Source: Primulina eburnea
Taxonomy: Eukaryota; Streptophyta; Magnoliopsida; Lamiales; Gesneriaceae
Length of the DNA: 64,000 nt
NCBI RefSeq assembly: GCF_022965805.1
Contig: NW_027331452.1
Location: 248,001 to 312,000 of the forward strand
Reading direction: 5' to 3'
Below are positions 9,975 to 20,960 of the stretch, piece after piece. Made by a program: the position numbers and the translations under genes. Position 1 is the first letter of the stretch. Every line of letters begins with the position of its first letter. Under the pieces are notes generated by a model. It was not told the DNA's origin. It searched no databases and saw nothing but the letters and a program-made list of their open reading frames with translations.

Positions 9975-12900
9975 TCCCTCCCCTTCTTAGTCCTAGACAA
10001 CCCCAAAATAAAGTCCATAGAAATGTCAATCCAAGTTCTTTTAAGAATAGCACGCAAAAGTGTTCCCAAAGTTCTATTTACAACTTCGGTTTGTCCATCT
10101 GTTTGAGGATGACAAGTAGTAGATTACAACAATATTGAGCAAACTTTAGATTACAACAATATTGAGCAAAGTTTAGCCCATAAAGTAATCCAAAAATAGA
10201 ATCCCTCCCCTTCTTAGTCCTAGGAAACCCCAAAATAAAGTGCATAGAAATGTCAATCCAAGTTCTTTTAAGAATAGCACGCAAAAGTGTTCCCAAAGTT
10301 CTATTGACAACTTCAGTTTGTCCATCTGTTTGAGGATGACAAGTAGTAGATTACAACAATATTGAGCAAAGTTTAGCCCATAAAGTAATCCAAAAATAGA
10401 ATCCCTCCCCTTCTTAGTCCTAGGCAACCCCAAAATAAAGTCCATAGAAATGTCAATCCAAGTTCTTTTTAAGAATAGCACGCAAAAGTGTTCCCAAAGT
10501 TCTATTGACAACTTCAGTTTGTCCATCTACTACTTGTCATCTTACAACAACTTTGAGCAAAGTTTACCCATAAAGTAATCCAAAAATAGAATCCCTCCCC
10601 TTCTTAGTCCTAGGCAACCCCAAAATAAAGTGCATAGAAATGTCAATCCAAGTTCTTTTTAAGAATAGCACGCAAAAGTGTTCCCAAAGTTCTATTGACA
10701 ACTTCAGTTTGTCCATCTGTTTGAGGATGACAAGTAGTAGATTACAACAATATTGAGCAAAGTTTAGCCCATAAAGTAATCCAAAAATAGAATCCATCCC
10801 CTTCTTAGTCATAGGCAACTCCAAAATAAAGTGCATAGAAATGTCAATCCAAGTTCTTTTTAAGAATAGCACGCAAAAGTGTTCCCAAAGTTCTATTGAC
10901 AACTTCAGTCATCCGTTTGAGGATGACAAGTAGTAGATTACAACAATATTGAGCAAAGTTTAGCCCATAATAGAATCCCTCCCCTTCTTAGTCCTAGGCA
11001 ACCCCAAAATAAAGTGCGTAGAAATGTCAATCCAAGTTCTTTTTAAGAATAGCACGCAAAAGTGTTCCAAAAGTTCTATTGACAACTTCAGTTTGTCCAT
11101 CTGTTTGAGGATGACAAGTAGTAGATTACAACAATATTGAGCAAAGTTTAGCCCATAAAGTAATCCAAAAATAGAATCCCTCCCCTTCTTAGTCCTAGGC
11201 AACCCCAAAATAAAGTGCATAGAAATGTCAATCCAAGTTCTTTTTAAGAATAGCACGCAAAAGTGTTCCCAAAGTTTTATTGACAACTTCAGTTTGTCCA
11301 TCTGTTTGAGGATGACAAGTAGTAGATTACAACAATATTGAGCAAAGTTTAGCCCATAAAGTAATCCAAAAATAGAATCCCTCCCCTTCTTAGTCCTAGG
11401 CAACCCCAAAATAAAGTGCATAGAAATGTCAATCCAAGTTCTTTTAAGAATAACACGCAAAAGTGTTCCCAAAGTTCTATTTACAACTTCGGTTTGTCCA
11501 TCTGTTTGAGGATGACAAGTAGTAGATTACAACAATATTGAGCAAAGTTTAGCCCATAAAGTAATCCAAAAATAGAATCCCTCCCCTTCTTAGTCTTAGG
11601 CAACCCCAAAATAAAGTGCATAGAAATGTCAATCCAAGTTCTTTTTAAGAATAGCACGCAAAAGTGTTCCAAAAGTTCTATTGACAACTTCAGTTTGTCC
11701 ATCTGTTTGAGGATGACAAGTAGTAGATTACAACAATATTGAGCAAAGTTTAGCCCATAAACTAATCCAAAAATAGAATCCCTCCCCTTCTTAGTCCTAG
11801 GCAACCCCAAAATAAAGTGCATAGAAATGTCAATCCAAGTTCTTTTTAAGAATAGCACGCAAAAGTGTTCCCAAAGTTTTATTTACAACTTCAGTTTGTC
11901 CATCTGTTTGAAGATGACAAGTAGTAGATTACAACAATATTGAGCAAAGTTTAGCCCATAAAGTAATCCAAAAATAGAATCCCTCCCCTTCTTAGTCCTA
12001 GGCAACCCCAAAATAAAGTGCATAAAATGTCAATCCAAGTTCTTTTTAAGAATAGCACGCAAAAAGTGTTCCCAAAGTTCTATTGTCAACTTCAGTTTGT
12101 CCATCTGTTTGAGGATGACAAGTAGTAGATTACAACAATATTGAGCAAAGTTTAGCCCATAAAGTAATCCAAAAATAGAATCCCTCCCCTTCTTAGTCCT
12201 AGGCAACCCCAAAATAAAGTGCATAGAAATGTCAATCCAAGTTCTTTTAAGAATAGCACGCAAAAGTGTTCCCAAAGTTCTATTGACAACTTCAGTTTGT
12301 CCATCTGTTTGAGGATGACAAGTAGTAGATTACAACAATATTGAGCAAAGTTTAGCCCATAAAGTAATCAAAAAATAGAATCCCTCCCTTTCTTAGTCCT
12401 AGGCAACCCCAACATAAAGTGCATAGAAATGTCAATCCAAGTTCTTTTTAAGAATAGCACGCAAAAGTGTTCCCAAAGTTCTATTGACAACTTCAGTTTG
12501 TCCATCTGTTTGAAGATTACAACAATATTGAGCAAAGTTTAGCCCATAAAGTAATCCAAAAATAGAATCCCTCCCCTTCTTAGTCCTAGGCAACCCCAAA
12601 ATAAAGTGCATAGAAATGTCAATCCAAGTTCTTTTTAAGAAAAGCACGCAAAAAGTGTTCCCAAAGTTCTATTGACAACTTCAGTTTGTCCATCTGTTTG
12701 AGGATGACAAGTAGTAGATTACAACAATATTGAGCAAAGTTTAGCCCATAAAGTAATCCAAAAATAGAATCCCTCCCCTTCTTAGTCCTAGGCAACCCCA
12801 AAATAAAGTGCATAGAAATGTCAATCCAAGTTCTTTTTAAGAATAGCACGCAAAAGTGTTCCAAAAGTTCTATTGACAACTTCAGTTTGTCCATCTGTTT

Positions 12901-15100
12901 GAGGATAACAAGTAGTAGATTACAACAATATTGAGCAAAGTTTAGCCCATAAACTAATCCAAAAATAGAATCCCTCCCCTTCTTAGTCCTAGGCAACCCC
13001 AAAATAAAGTGCATAGAAATGTCAATCCAAGTTCTTTTTAAGAATAGCACGCAAAAGTGTTCCCAAAGTTTTATTGACAACTTCAGTTTGTCCATCTGTT
13101 TGAAGATGACAAGTAGTAGATTACAACAATATTGAGCAAAGTTTAGCCCATAAAGTAATCCAAAAATAGAATCCCTCCCCTTCTTAGTCCTAGGCAACCC
13201 CAAAATAAAGTGCATAAAATGTCAATCCAAGTTCTTTTTAAGAATAGCACGCAAAAAGTGTTCCCAAAGTTCTATTGTCAACTTCAGTTTGTCCATCTGT
13301 TTGAGGATGACAAGTAGTAGATTACAACAATATTGAGCAAAGTTTAGCCCATAAAGTAATCCAAAAATAGAATCCCTCCCCTTCTTAGTCCTAGGCAACC
13401 CCAAAATAAAGTGCATAGAAATGTCAATCCAAGTTCTTTTAAGAATAGCACGCAAAAGTGTTCCCAAAGTTCTATTGACAACTTCAGTTTGTCCATCTGT
13501 TTGAGGATGACAAGTAGTAGATTACAACAATATTGAGCAAAGTTTAGCCCATAAAGTAATCAAAAAATAGAATCCCTCCCTTTCTTAGTCCTAGGCAACC
13601 CCAACATAAAGTGCATAGAAATGTCAATCCAAGTTCTTTTTAAGAATAGCACGCAAAAGTGTTCCCAAAGTTCTATTGACAACTTCAGTTTGTCCATCTG
13701 TTTGAAGATTACAACAATATTGAGCAAAGTTTAGCCCATAAAGTAATCCAAAAATAGAATCCCTCCCCTTCTTAGTCCTAGGCAACCCCAAAATAAAGTG
13801 CATAGAAATATCAATCCAAGTTCTTTTTAAGAAAAGCACGCAAAAAGTGTTCCCAAAGTTCTATTGACAACTTCAGTTTGTCCATCTGTTTGAGGATGAC
13901 AAGTAGTAGATTACAACAATATTGAGCAAAGTTTAGCCCATAAAGTAATCCAAAAATAGAATCCCTCCCCTTCTTAGTCCTAGGCAACCCCAAAATAAAG
14001 TGCATAGAAATGTCAATCCAAGTTCTTTTAAGAATAGCACGCAAAAGTGTTCCCAAAGTTCTATTTACAACTTCGGTTTGTCCATCTGTTTGAGGATGAC
14101 AAGTAGTAGATTACAACAATATTGAGCAAAGTTTAGCCCATAAAGTAATCCAAAAATAGAATCACTCCCCTTCTTAGTCCTAGGCAACCCCAAAATGTCA
14201 ATCCAAGTTCTTTTAAGAATAGCACGCAAAAGTGTTCCCAAAGTTCTATTGACAACTTCAGTTTGTGTTTGAGGATGACAAGTAGTAGATTACAACAATA
14301 TTGAGCAAAGTTTAGCCCGTAGAAATGTCAATCCAAGTTCTTTTTAAGAATAGCACGCAAAAGTGTTCATAAAGTTCTATTGACAACTTCAGTTTGTCCA
14401 TCTGTTTGAGGATGACAAGTAGTAGATTACAACAATATTGAGCAAAGTTTAGCCCATAAAGTAATCCAAAAATAGAATCCCTCCCCTTCTTAGTCCTAGG
14501 CAACCCCAAATAAAGTGCATAGAAATGTCAATCCAAGTTCTTTTTAAGAATAGCACGCAAAAGTGTTCCAAAAGTTCTATTGACAACTTTAGTTTGTCCA
14601 TCTGTTTGAGGATGACAAGTAGTAGATTACAACAATATTGAGCAAAGTTTTGCCCATAAAGTAATCCAAAAATAGAATCCCTCCCCTTCTTAGTCCTAGG
14701 CAACCCCAAAATAAAGTGCATAGAAATGTCAATCCAAGTTCTTTTAAGAATAGCACGCAAAAGTGTTCCCAAAGTTCTATTGACAACTTCAGTTTGTCCA
14801 TCTGTTTGAGGATGACAAGTAGTAAATTACAACAATATTGATCAAAGTTTAGCCCATAAAGTAATCCAAATATAGAATCCCTCCCCTTCTTAGTCCTAGG
14901 CAACCCCAAAATAAAGTGCATAGAAATGTCAATCCAAGTTCTTTTTAAGAATAGCACGCAAAAGTGTTCCAAAAGTTCTATTGACAACTTCAGTTTGTCC
15001 ATCTGTTTGAGGATGACAAGTAGTAGATTACAACAATATTGAGCAAAGTTTAGCCCATAAAGTAATCCAAAAATAGAATCCCTCCCCTTCTTAGTCCTTG
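9975..15100 (-). repeat. Integrase-derived satellite, array 2 (about 26 monomers)
   Basis: Head-to-tail monomers of 200/201 bp on the minus strand. Reading the minus strand, each unit contains [16 protein letters not shown] and DISM(H/D)[15 protein letters not shown], i.e. Ty3/gypsy integrase pieces. Some copies are shortened: a 15-bp deletion near 14195 and a unit missing part of the middle at 12510 and 13702. A 1192-bp duplication covers much of 11600-13983. A 16-bp inverted patch sits at 10526-10541. Confidence 0.95.
11600..13983 (-). repeat. 1192-bp higher-order duplication in array 2
   Basis: Marker variants recur exactly 1192 bp apart: cataaaatgt at 12021 and 13213, the shortened tgaagattac unit at 12511 and 13703, gaaaagcacgcaaaaagtg at about 12638 and 13830, and ttccaaaag at about 11667 and 12859. 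The match is lost before about 11600 (tcttagtctt) and at about 12836/14028 (T-run length). This is a tandem copy of a block of about six monomers. Confidence 0.85.
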
Positions 15101-15115
15101 TCATCCTCAAACAGT
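15090..15115. other. Satellite polarity switch
   Basis: Minus-strand satellite ending cttcttagtcct runs directly into plus-strand satellite beginning cttgtcatcctcaaac, with only CT shared at the join. The two halves are not mirror images around this point: different monomer positions are joined, so this is a rearrangement junction rather than a perfect palindrome. Confidence 0.9.
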
Positions 15116-18100
15116 TGGACAAACTAAAGTTGTCAATAGAACTTTGGGAACACTTTTGCGTGCTATTCTTAAAAGAACTTGGATTGACATTTCTATGCAC
15201 TTTATTTTGGGGTTGCCTAGGACTAAGAAGGGGAGGGATTCTATTTTTGGATTACTTTATGGGCTAAACTTTGCTCAATATTGTTGTAATCTACTACTTG
15301 TCATCCTCAAACAGATGGACAAACTGAAGTTGTCAATAGAACTATTGGAACACTTTTGCGTGCTATTCTTAAAAAAGAACTTGGAATGACATTTCTATGG
15401 ACTCTATTTTTGGATTAGTTTATGGGCTAAACTTTGCACAATATTGTTGTAATCTACTACTTGTCATCTTCAAACAGATGGACAAACTGAAGTTGTCAAT
15501 AGAACTTTTGGAACACTTTTGCGTGCTATTCTTAAAAAGAACTTGGATTGACATTTCTATGCACTTTATTTTGGGGTTGCCTAGGACTAAGAAGGGGAGG
15601 GATTCTATTTTTGGATTACTTTATGGGCTAAACTTTGCTCAATATTGTTGTAATCTACTACTTGTCATCCTCAAACGGATAGACAAACCGAAGTTGTAAA
15701 TAGAACTTTGGGAACACTTTTGCGTGCTATTCTTAAAAGAACTTGGATTGACATTTCTATGCACTTTATTTTGGGTTTGCCTAGGACTAAGAAGGGAAGG
15801 GATTCTATTTTTGGATTACTTTATGGGCTAAACTTTGCTCAATATTGTTGTAATCTATTACTTGTCATCCTCAAACAGATGGACAAACTGAAGTTGTCAA
15901 TAGAACTTTGGGAACACTTTTGCGTGCTATTCTTAAAAAGAACTTGGATTGACATTTCTATGGACTTTATTTTGGGGTTGCCTAGGACTAAGAAGGGGAG
16001 GGATTCTATTTTTGGATTACTTTATGGGCTAAACTTTGCTCAATATTGTTGTAATCTACTACTTGTCATCTTCAAACAGATGGAAAAACTGAAGTTGTCA
16101 ATAGAACTTTTGGAACACTTTTGCGTGCTATTCTTAAAAAGAACTTGGATTGACATTTCTATGGACTTTATTTTGGGGTTGCCTAGGACTAAGAAGGGGA
16201 GGGATTCTATTTTTGGATTACTTTATGGGCTAAACTTTGCTCAATATTGTTGTAATCTACTACATGTCATCCTCAAACGGATGGACAAACTGAAGTTGTC
16301 AATAGAACTTTGGGAACACTTTTGCGTGCTATTCTTAAAAAGAACTTGGATTGACATTTCTATGGACTTTATTTTGGGGTTGCCTAGGACTAAGAAGGGG
16401 AGGGATTCTATTTTTGGATTACTTTATGGGCTAAACTTTGCTCAATATTTTTGTAATCTACTACTTGTCATCCTCAAACGGATGGACAAACTGAAGTTGT
16501 AAATAGAACTTTGGGAACACTTTTGCGTGCTATTCTTAAAAGAACTTGGATTGACATTTCTATGCACTTTATTTTGGGGTTGCATAGGACTAAGAAGGGG
16601 AGGGATTCTATTTTTGGATTACTTTATGGGCTAAACTTTGCTCAATATTGTTGTAATCTACTACTTGTCATCCTCAAACAGATGGACAAACTGAAGTTGT
16701 CAATAGAACTTTGGGAACACTTTTGCGTGCTATTCTTAAAAAGAACTTGGATTGACATTTCTATGGACTTTATTTTGGGGTTGCCTTGGACTAAGAAGGG
16801 GAGGGATTCTATTTTTGGATTACTTTATGGGCTAAACTTTGCTCAATATTGTTGTAATCTACTACTTGTCATCTTCAAACAGATAGACAAACTGAAGTTG
16901 TCAATAGAACTTTGGGAACACTTTTGCGTGCTATTTTTAATAGAACTTGGATTGACATTTCTATGCACTTTATTTTGGGGTTGCCTAGGACTAAGAAGGG
17001 GAGGGATTCTATTTTTGGATTACTTTATGGGCTAAACTTTGCTCCATATTGTTGTAATCTACTACTTGTCATCCTCAAACGGATGGACAAACTGAAGTTG
17101 TCAATAGAACTTTGGGAACACTTTTGCGTGCTATTCTTAAAAAGAACTTGGATTGACATTTCTATGCACTTTATTTTGGGGTTGCCTAGGACTAAGAAGG
17201 GAAGGGATTCTATTTTTGGATTACTTTATGGGCTAAACTTTGCTCAATATTGTTGTAATCTACTACTTGTCATCCTCAAACAGATGGACAAACTGAAGTT
17301 GTCAATAGAACTTTGGGAACACTTTTGCGTGCTATTCTTAAAAGAACTTGGATTGACATTTCTATGGACTTTATTTTGGGGTTGCCTAGGACTAAGAAGG
17401 GGAGGGATTTTTTTTTGAATTACTTTATGGGCTAAACTTTGCTCAATATTGTTGTAATCTACTACTTGCCATCCTCAAACGGATGGACAAACCGAAGTTG
17501 TAAATAGAACTTTGGGAACACTTTTGCGTGCTATTCTTAAAAAGAACTTGGATTGACATTTCTATGGACTTAACACTTTTGCGTGCTATTCTGAAAAAGA
17601 ATTTGGATTGACATTTCTATGGACTTTATTTTGGGGTTGCCTAGGACTAAGAAGGGGAGGGATTCTATTTTTGGATTACTTTATGGGCTAAACTTTGCTC
17701 AATATTGTTGTAATCTACTACTTGTCATCCTCAAACAGATGGACAAACTGAAGTTGTCAATAGAACTTTGGGAACACTTTTGCGTGCTATTCTTAACAGA
17801 ACTTGGATTGACATTTCTATGGATTTTATTTTGGGGTTGCCTAGGACTAAGAAGGGGAGGGATTCTATTTTTGGATTACTTTATGGGCTAAACCTTGCTC
17901 AATATTGTTGTAATCTACTCCTTGTCATCCTCAAACAGATGGACAAACTGAAGTTGTCAATAGAACATTGGGAATACTTTTGCGTGCTATTCTTAAAAAG
18001 TACTGGGATTGACATTTCTATGCACTTTATTTTGGGGTTGCCTAGGACTAAGAAGGGGAGGGATTCTATTTTTGGATTACTTTATGGGCTAAACTTTGCT

Positions 18101-18746
18101 CAATATTGTTGTAATCTACTACTTGTCATCCTCAAACAGATGGACAAACTGAAGTTGTCAATAGAACTTTTGGAACAATTTTGCGTGCTATTCTTAAAAA
18201 GAACTTGGATTGACATTTCTATGGACTTTATTTTGGGGTTGCTAGAACTAAGAAGGGGAGGGATTCTATTTTTGGATTACTTTATGGGCTAAACTTTGCT
18301 CATTATTGTTGTAATCCACTACTTGTCATCCTCAAACAGATGGACAAACTGAAGTTGTCAATAGAACTTTGGGAACACTTTTGCGTGCTATTCTTAAAAG
18401 AACTTGGATTGACATTTCTATGGATTTTATTTTGGGGTTGCCTAGGACTAAGAAGGGGAGGGATTCTATTTTTGGATTACTTTATGGGCTAAACTTTGCT
18501 CAATATTGTTGTAATCTACCCCTTGTCATCCTCAAACAGATGGACAAACTGAAGTTGTCAATAGAACTTTGGGAATACTTTTGCGTGCTATTCTTAAAAA
18601 GAATTGGGATTGACATTTCTATGCACTTTATTTTGGGGTTGCCTAGGACTAAGAAGGGGAGGGATTCTATTTTTGGATTACTTTATGGGCTAAACTTTGC
18701 TCAATATTGTTGTAATCTACTACTTGTCATCCTCAAACAGATGGAC
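15101..18746 (+). repeat. Integrase-derived satellite, array 3 (about 18 monomers)
   Basis: Plus-strand monomers of 200 or 201 bp. The 201-bp form has five A in cttaaaaagaac and keeps frame through successive units, giving long chance frames such as 15708-16502 (264 codons, about four 67-codon repeats). The 200-bp form has four A. About 15660-17540 matches 25750-27630 in array 4 with a constant 10090-bp offset. The array ends at 18742-18746 with TGGAC, the target duplication of element C. Confidence 0.95.
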
Positions 18747-20945
18747 TGTGGGGACCCGGACGCTAATCATCTTCTTAATCATCGTTGGGATTTGATTATC
18801 AGTTCTGATAAACAGGGTCTAAAAATTTTTCTTTTTAAAATGTAAATGCGGAAGGTAATGGAATCTAAATAATATACATCTCTTTATAACAACTACAATT
18901 CAGTAGAAAAGTACAATACTGTACAATCTCGGTCTAAGGTTCGGTTACTAAGTTCAAGTAATAAACCAAATCGACAAGTCCGGAATCACCACGCTAACTC
19001 GTCTTCTCTCCTCGTCATCTCAACCCTGATCCAGCCCCACCTGTTGTCATGCACACATACAACACAAGATAACAGCCGGATAACTCCGGTGAGAATAAAT
19101 CCAAGTATAAGACATGGTAAGCATGTATATACACAAAGTAAATCATGAAACGTTCTATCATGAATAAAATTAAATATAATAGATTTCATAATCTATGAAA
19201 TCAAATCAAAATAAGCATGCAGCTCCAATCAGATAAACATGCAATTCAAATCAAATCATATAAACATGCTATCATACTGAAAGCAATAAACATGGGTTTC
19301 ATAGTCTATGAAACCACATCTCTAAACACATGCAGTTCTAGTCAAATCATGTCTAGACTCGACTCAACTATAACTCTAGGGATCCCGTGATGAATAAGAC
19401 GTCAATGGCTGTTACCTACTCAACCGATCGTGGTAACTGTACGTCTTATTCCTAGACTTCGGCCATGGCTGTATCGTGGTGCTACAATAGGACAATGTCT
19501 GCTCCTATTACGATACACCGAACGTCTAGAAGTCTGACAATGACTGTCAAGACTTTCCTATCTTAAATGCAATGAATAACAATCTGTAAACAAAGCATAA
19601 TCATATTCATAACTGAATATCACAATTATCTTACATGCTTGAATACAATTCTATAATCAAAGCATAATCAGGTAACAATATAAACAATAATCTAGTATGT
19701 GATTTTATTGGGAAACTCAAATTAATCTAATCTGAGTTATGCTTCCCGAATATCACATGAATTATACCTTTGTCTCCCTGATCCGACGAAGACGATGTCT
19801 CGAATCTGTCCATATCAAATCTGAAAGGACAATATTAATACGCTGTATCAGTGAATAACTCAATACACAGTCTGTTCTGATCAATACTCAACTCTGTATA
19901 TAATCTGATCAATGTCTGAACAAGACACAATCTGAGTCATATCCATAATATCACGACATAATCGAATTCATTTCTGAATCTAAACAATCTGAATCAACTG
20001 ATGTTTCGACGGCATAACAATACAGTCTTGATAACCCCGTCAGTTCAAACATCACAGATATAATATCAGTATTCATAAACAATATCGTTACAACTCAAAC
20101 TCTGAACGATAATACAATTCTGATATGAAATCTTAGTCCATATCTTTCAAAAATCATAACAATTACAGAAACAGTCTGTTCTTTAATCTGACTTCAATTC
20201 TATAATGTCTACGGTAGCAGAAACACCATATCTGAATTATATTTAAATCTGACAATATCATAAACTCAAATCTTGTTTAAACGTAACAAAACTTACGTCC
20301 AGTTGTAGCCTGCGTTGCTAGAAACACGATACTGCAATCGGATTCGAAAACAGATGGACTGATTTCTCGTAACACTCAATTCTCACTCGGAAGAAGCTGA
20401 AGCTTTCCCTTGGCTCTTTATTTCTGATTCTGGTGGAGAAATGCTTGTGTATACACATATATATATATCCACCTCGCATGCAAGGCAAGTGGCACCATGC
20501 ATGTGTTGCACGTTGCGCGCATAAGCGCGCACAAAGTCGCGCATATGCGCCAGTTCCTTCGAACTAGAAATTTCCTTCTCGCGCATATGCGCCAATCTTT
20601 CCGCGCATATGCACCAACCATTCTGTCCCTTCCGCGCATATGCGCCATCATCTTCGCGCATATGCGCCAATACTTCTAGCCTTGCCGCGCATGTGCGCCA
20701 TCTTCTTCGCGCATATGCGCCGCTGCTTCTGCCATCTCCGCGCATGTGCGCCAATACATGCTGCGCATGTGCGCGGGACCTTTCTTGCACACATAATTTT
20801 AATTCTTTTCGCGACTCTCCCGGTCCGATCCGTTCCATCTATCATTATCTCAATTACTTCAAAAATCATTCCAGATTAATTATCAATTACGGTAATCATA
20901 CTCAATTCATTTCAAATTACGGTAATTAAATTCTCGGGCATTACA
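18747..20945 (-). repeat. Element C 3' LTR (full length, 2199 bp)
   Basis: Runs from tgtggggacccgg to ctcgggcattaca on the plus strand. On the minus strand it has a TATA-like run (ggatatatatatatgtg) complementary to about 20455-20470, and immediately upstream of it a cluster of GCGCATATGCGC palindromes. The 18986-19189 open frame falls in the part shared by all LTRs of this group and is not a recognised protein. Confidence 0.93.
20517..20777. repeat. GCGCATATGCGC palindrome cluster in element C LTR
   Basis: About ten copies of gcgcatatgcgcc or close variants (gcgcatgtgcgcc, gcgcacaaagtcgcgc) spaced roughly 20-35 bp apart. The core GCGCATATGCGC is a perfect 12-bp palindrome. The cluster lies just upstream of the LTR TATA run in element orientation. 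The arginine-histidine-rich open frames across it on both strands (20383-20929) are by-products of the repeat. It is missing from the deleted 5' LTR. Confidence 0.9.
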
Positions 20946-20960
20946 TTTCTCCCCCTCTTA
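20946..20960 (-). promoter_or_regulatory. Element C polypurine tract
   Basis: Minus strand reads TAAGAGGGGGAGAAA directly before the 3' LTR (TGTAATG), preceded by a TTCGAGGACGAA-type motif. Element D has the same arrangement at 47141-47154. Confidence 0.88.

Noticed and set aside
9975..15100. CRISPR array
   Set aside because: Repeats are continuous 200-bp monomers without unique spacers, in a plant genome.
15708..16502. Long open frames (up to 264 codons) in the satellite as genes
   Set aside because: They are the 67-codon monomer repeated in a frame that mixes integrase and non-integrase reading, and appear wherever monomers are 201 bp. No start context, intron or unique sequence supports a gene.
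20383..20929. Arg/His/Ala-rich proteins across 20383-20929 on both strands
   Set aside because: They translate the GCGCATATGCGC repeat (RAYAP, AHMR patterns) in an LTR. Mirror-image frames on both strands show the repeat is the cause.
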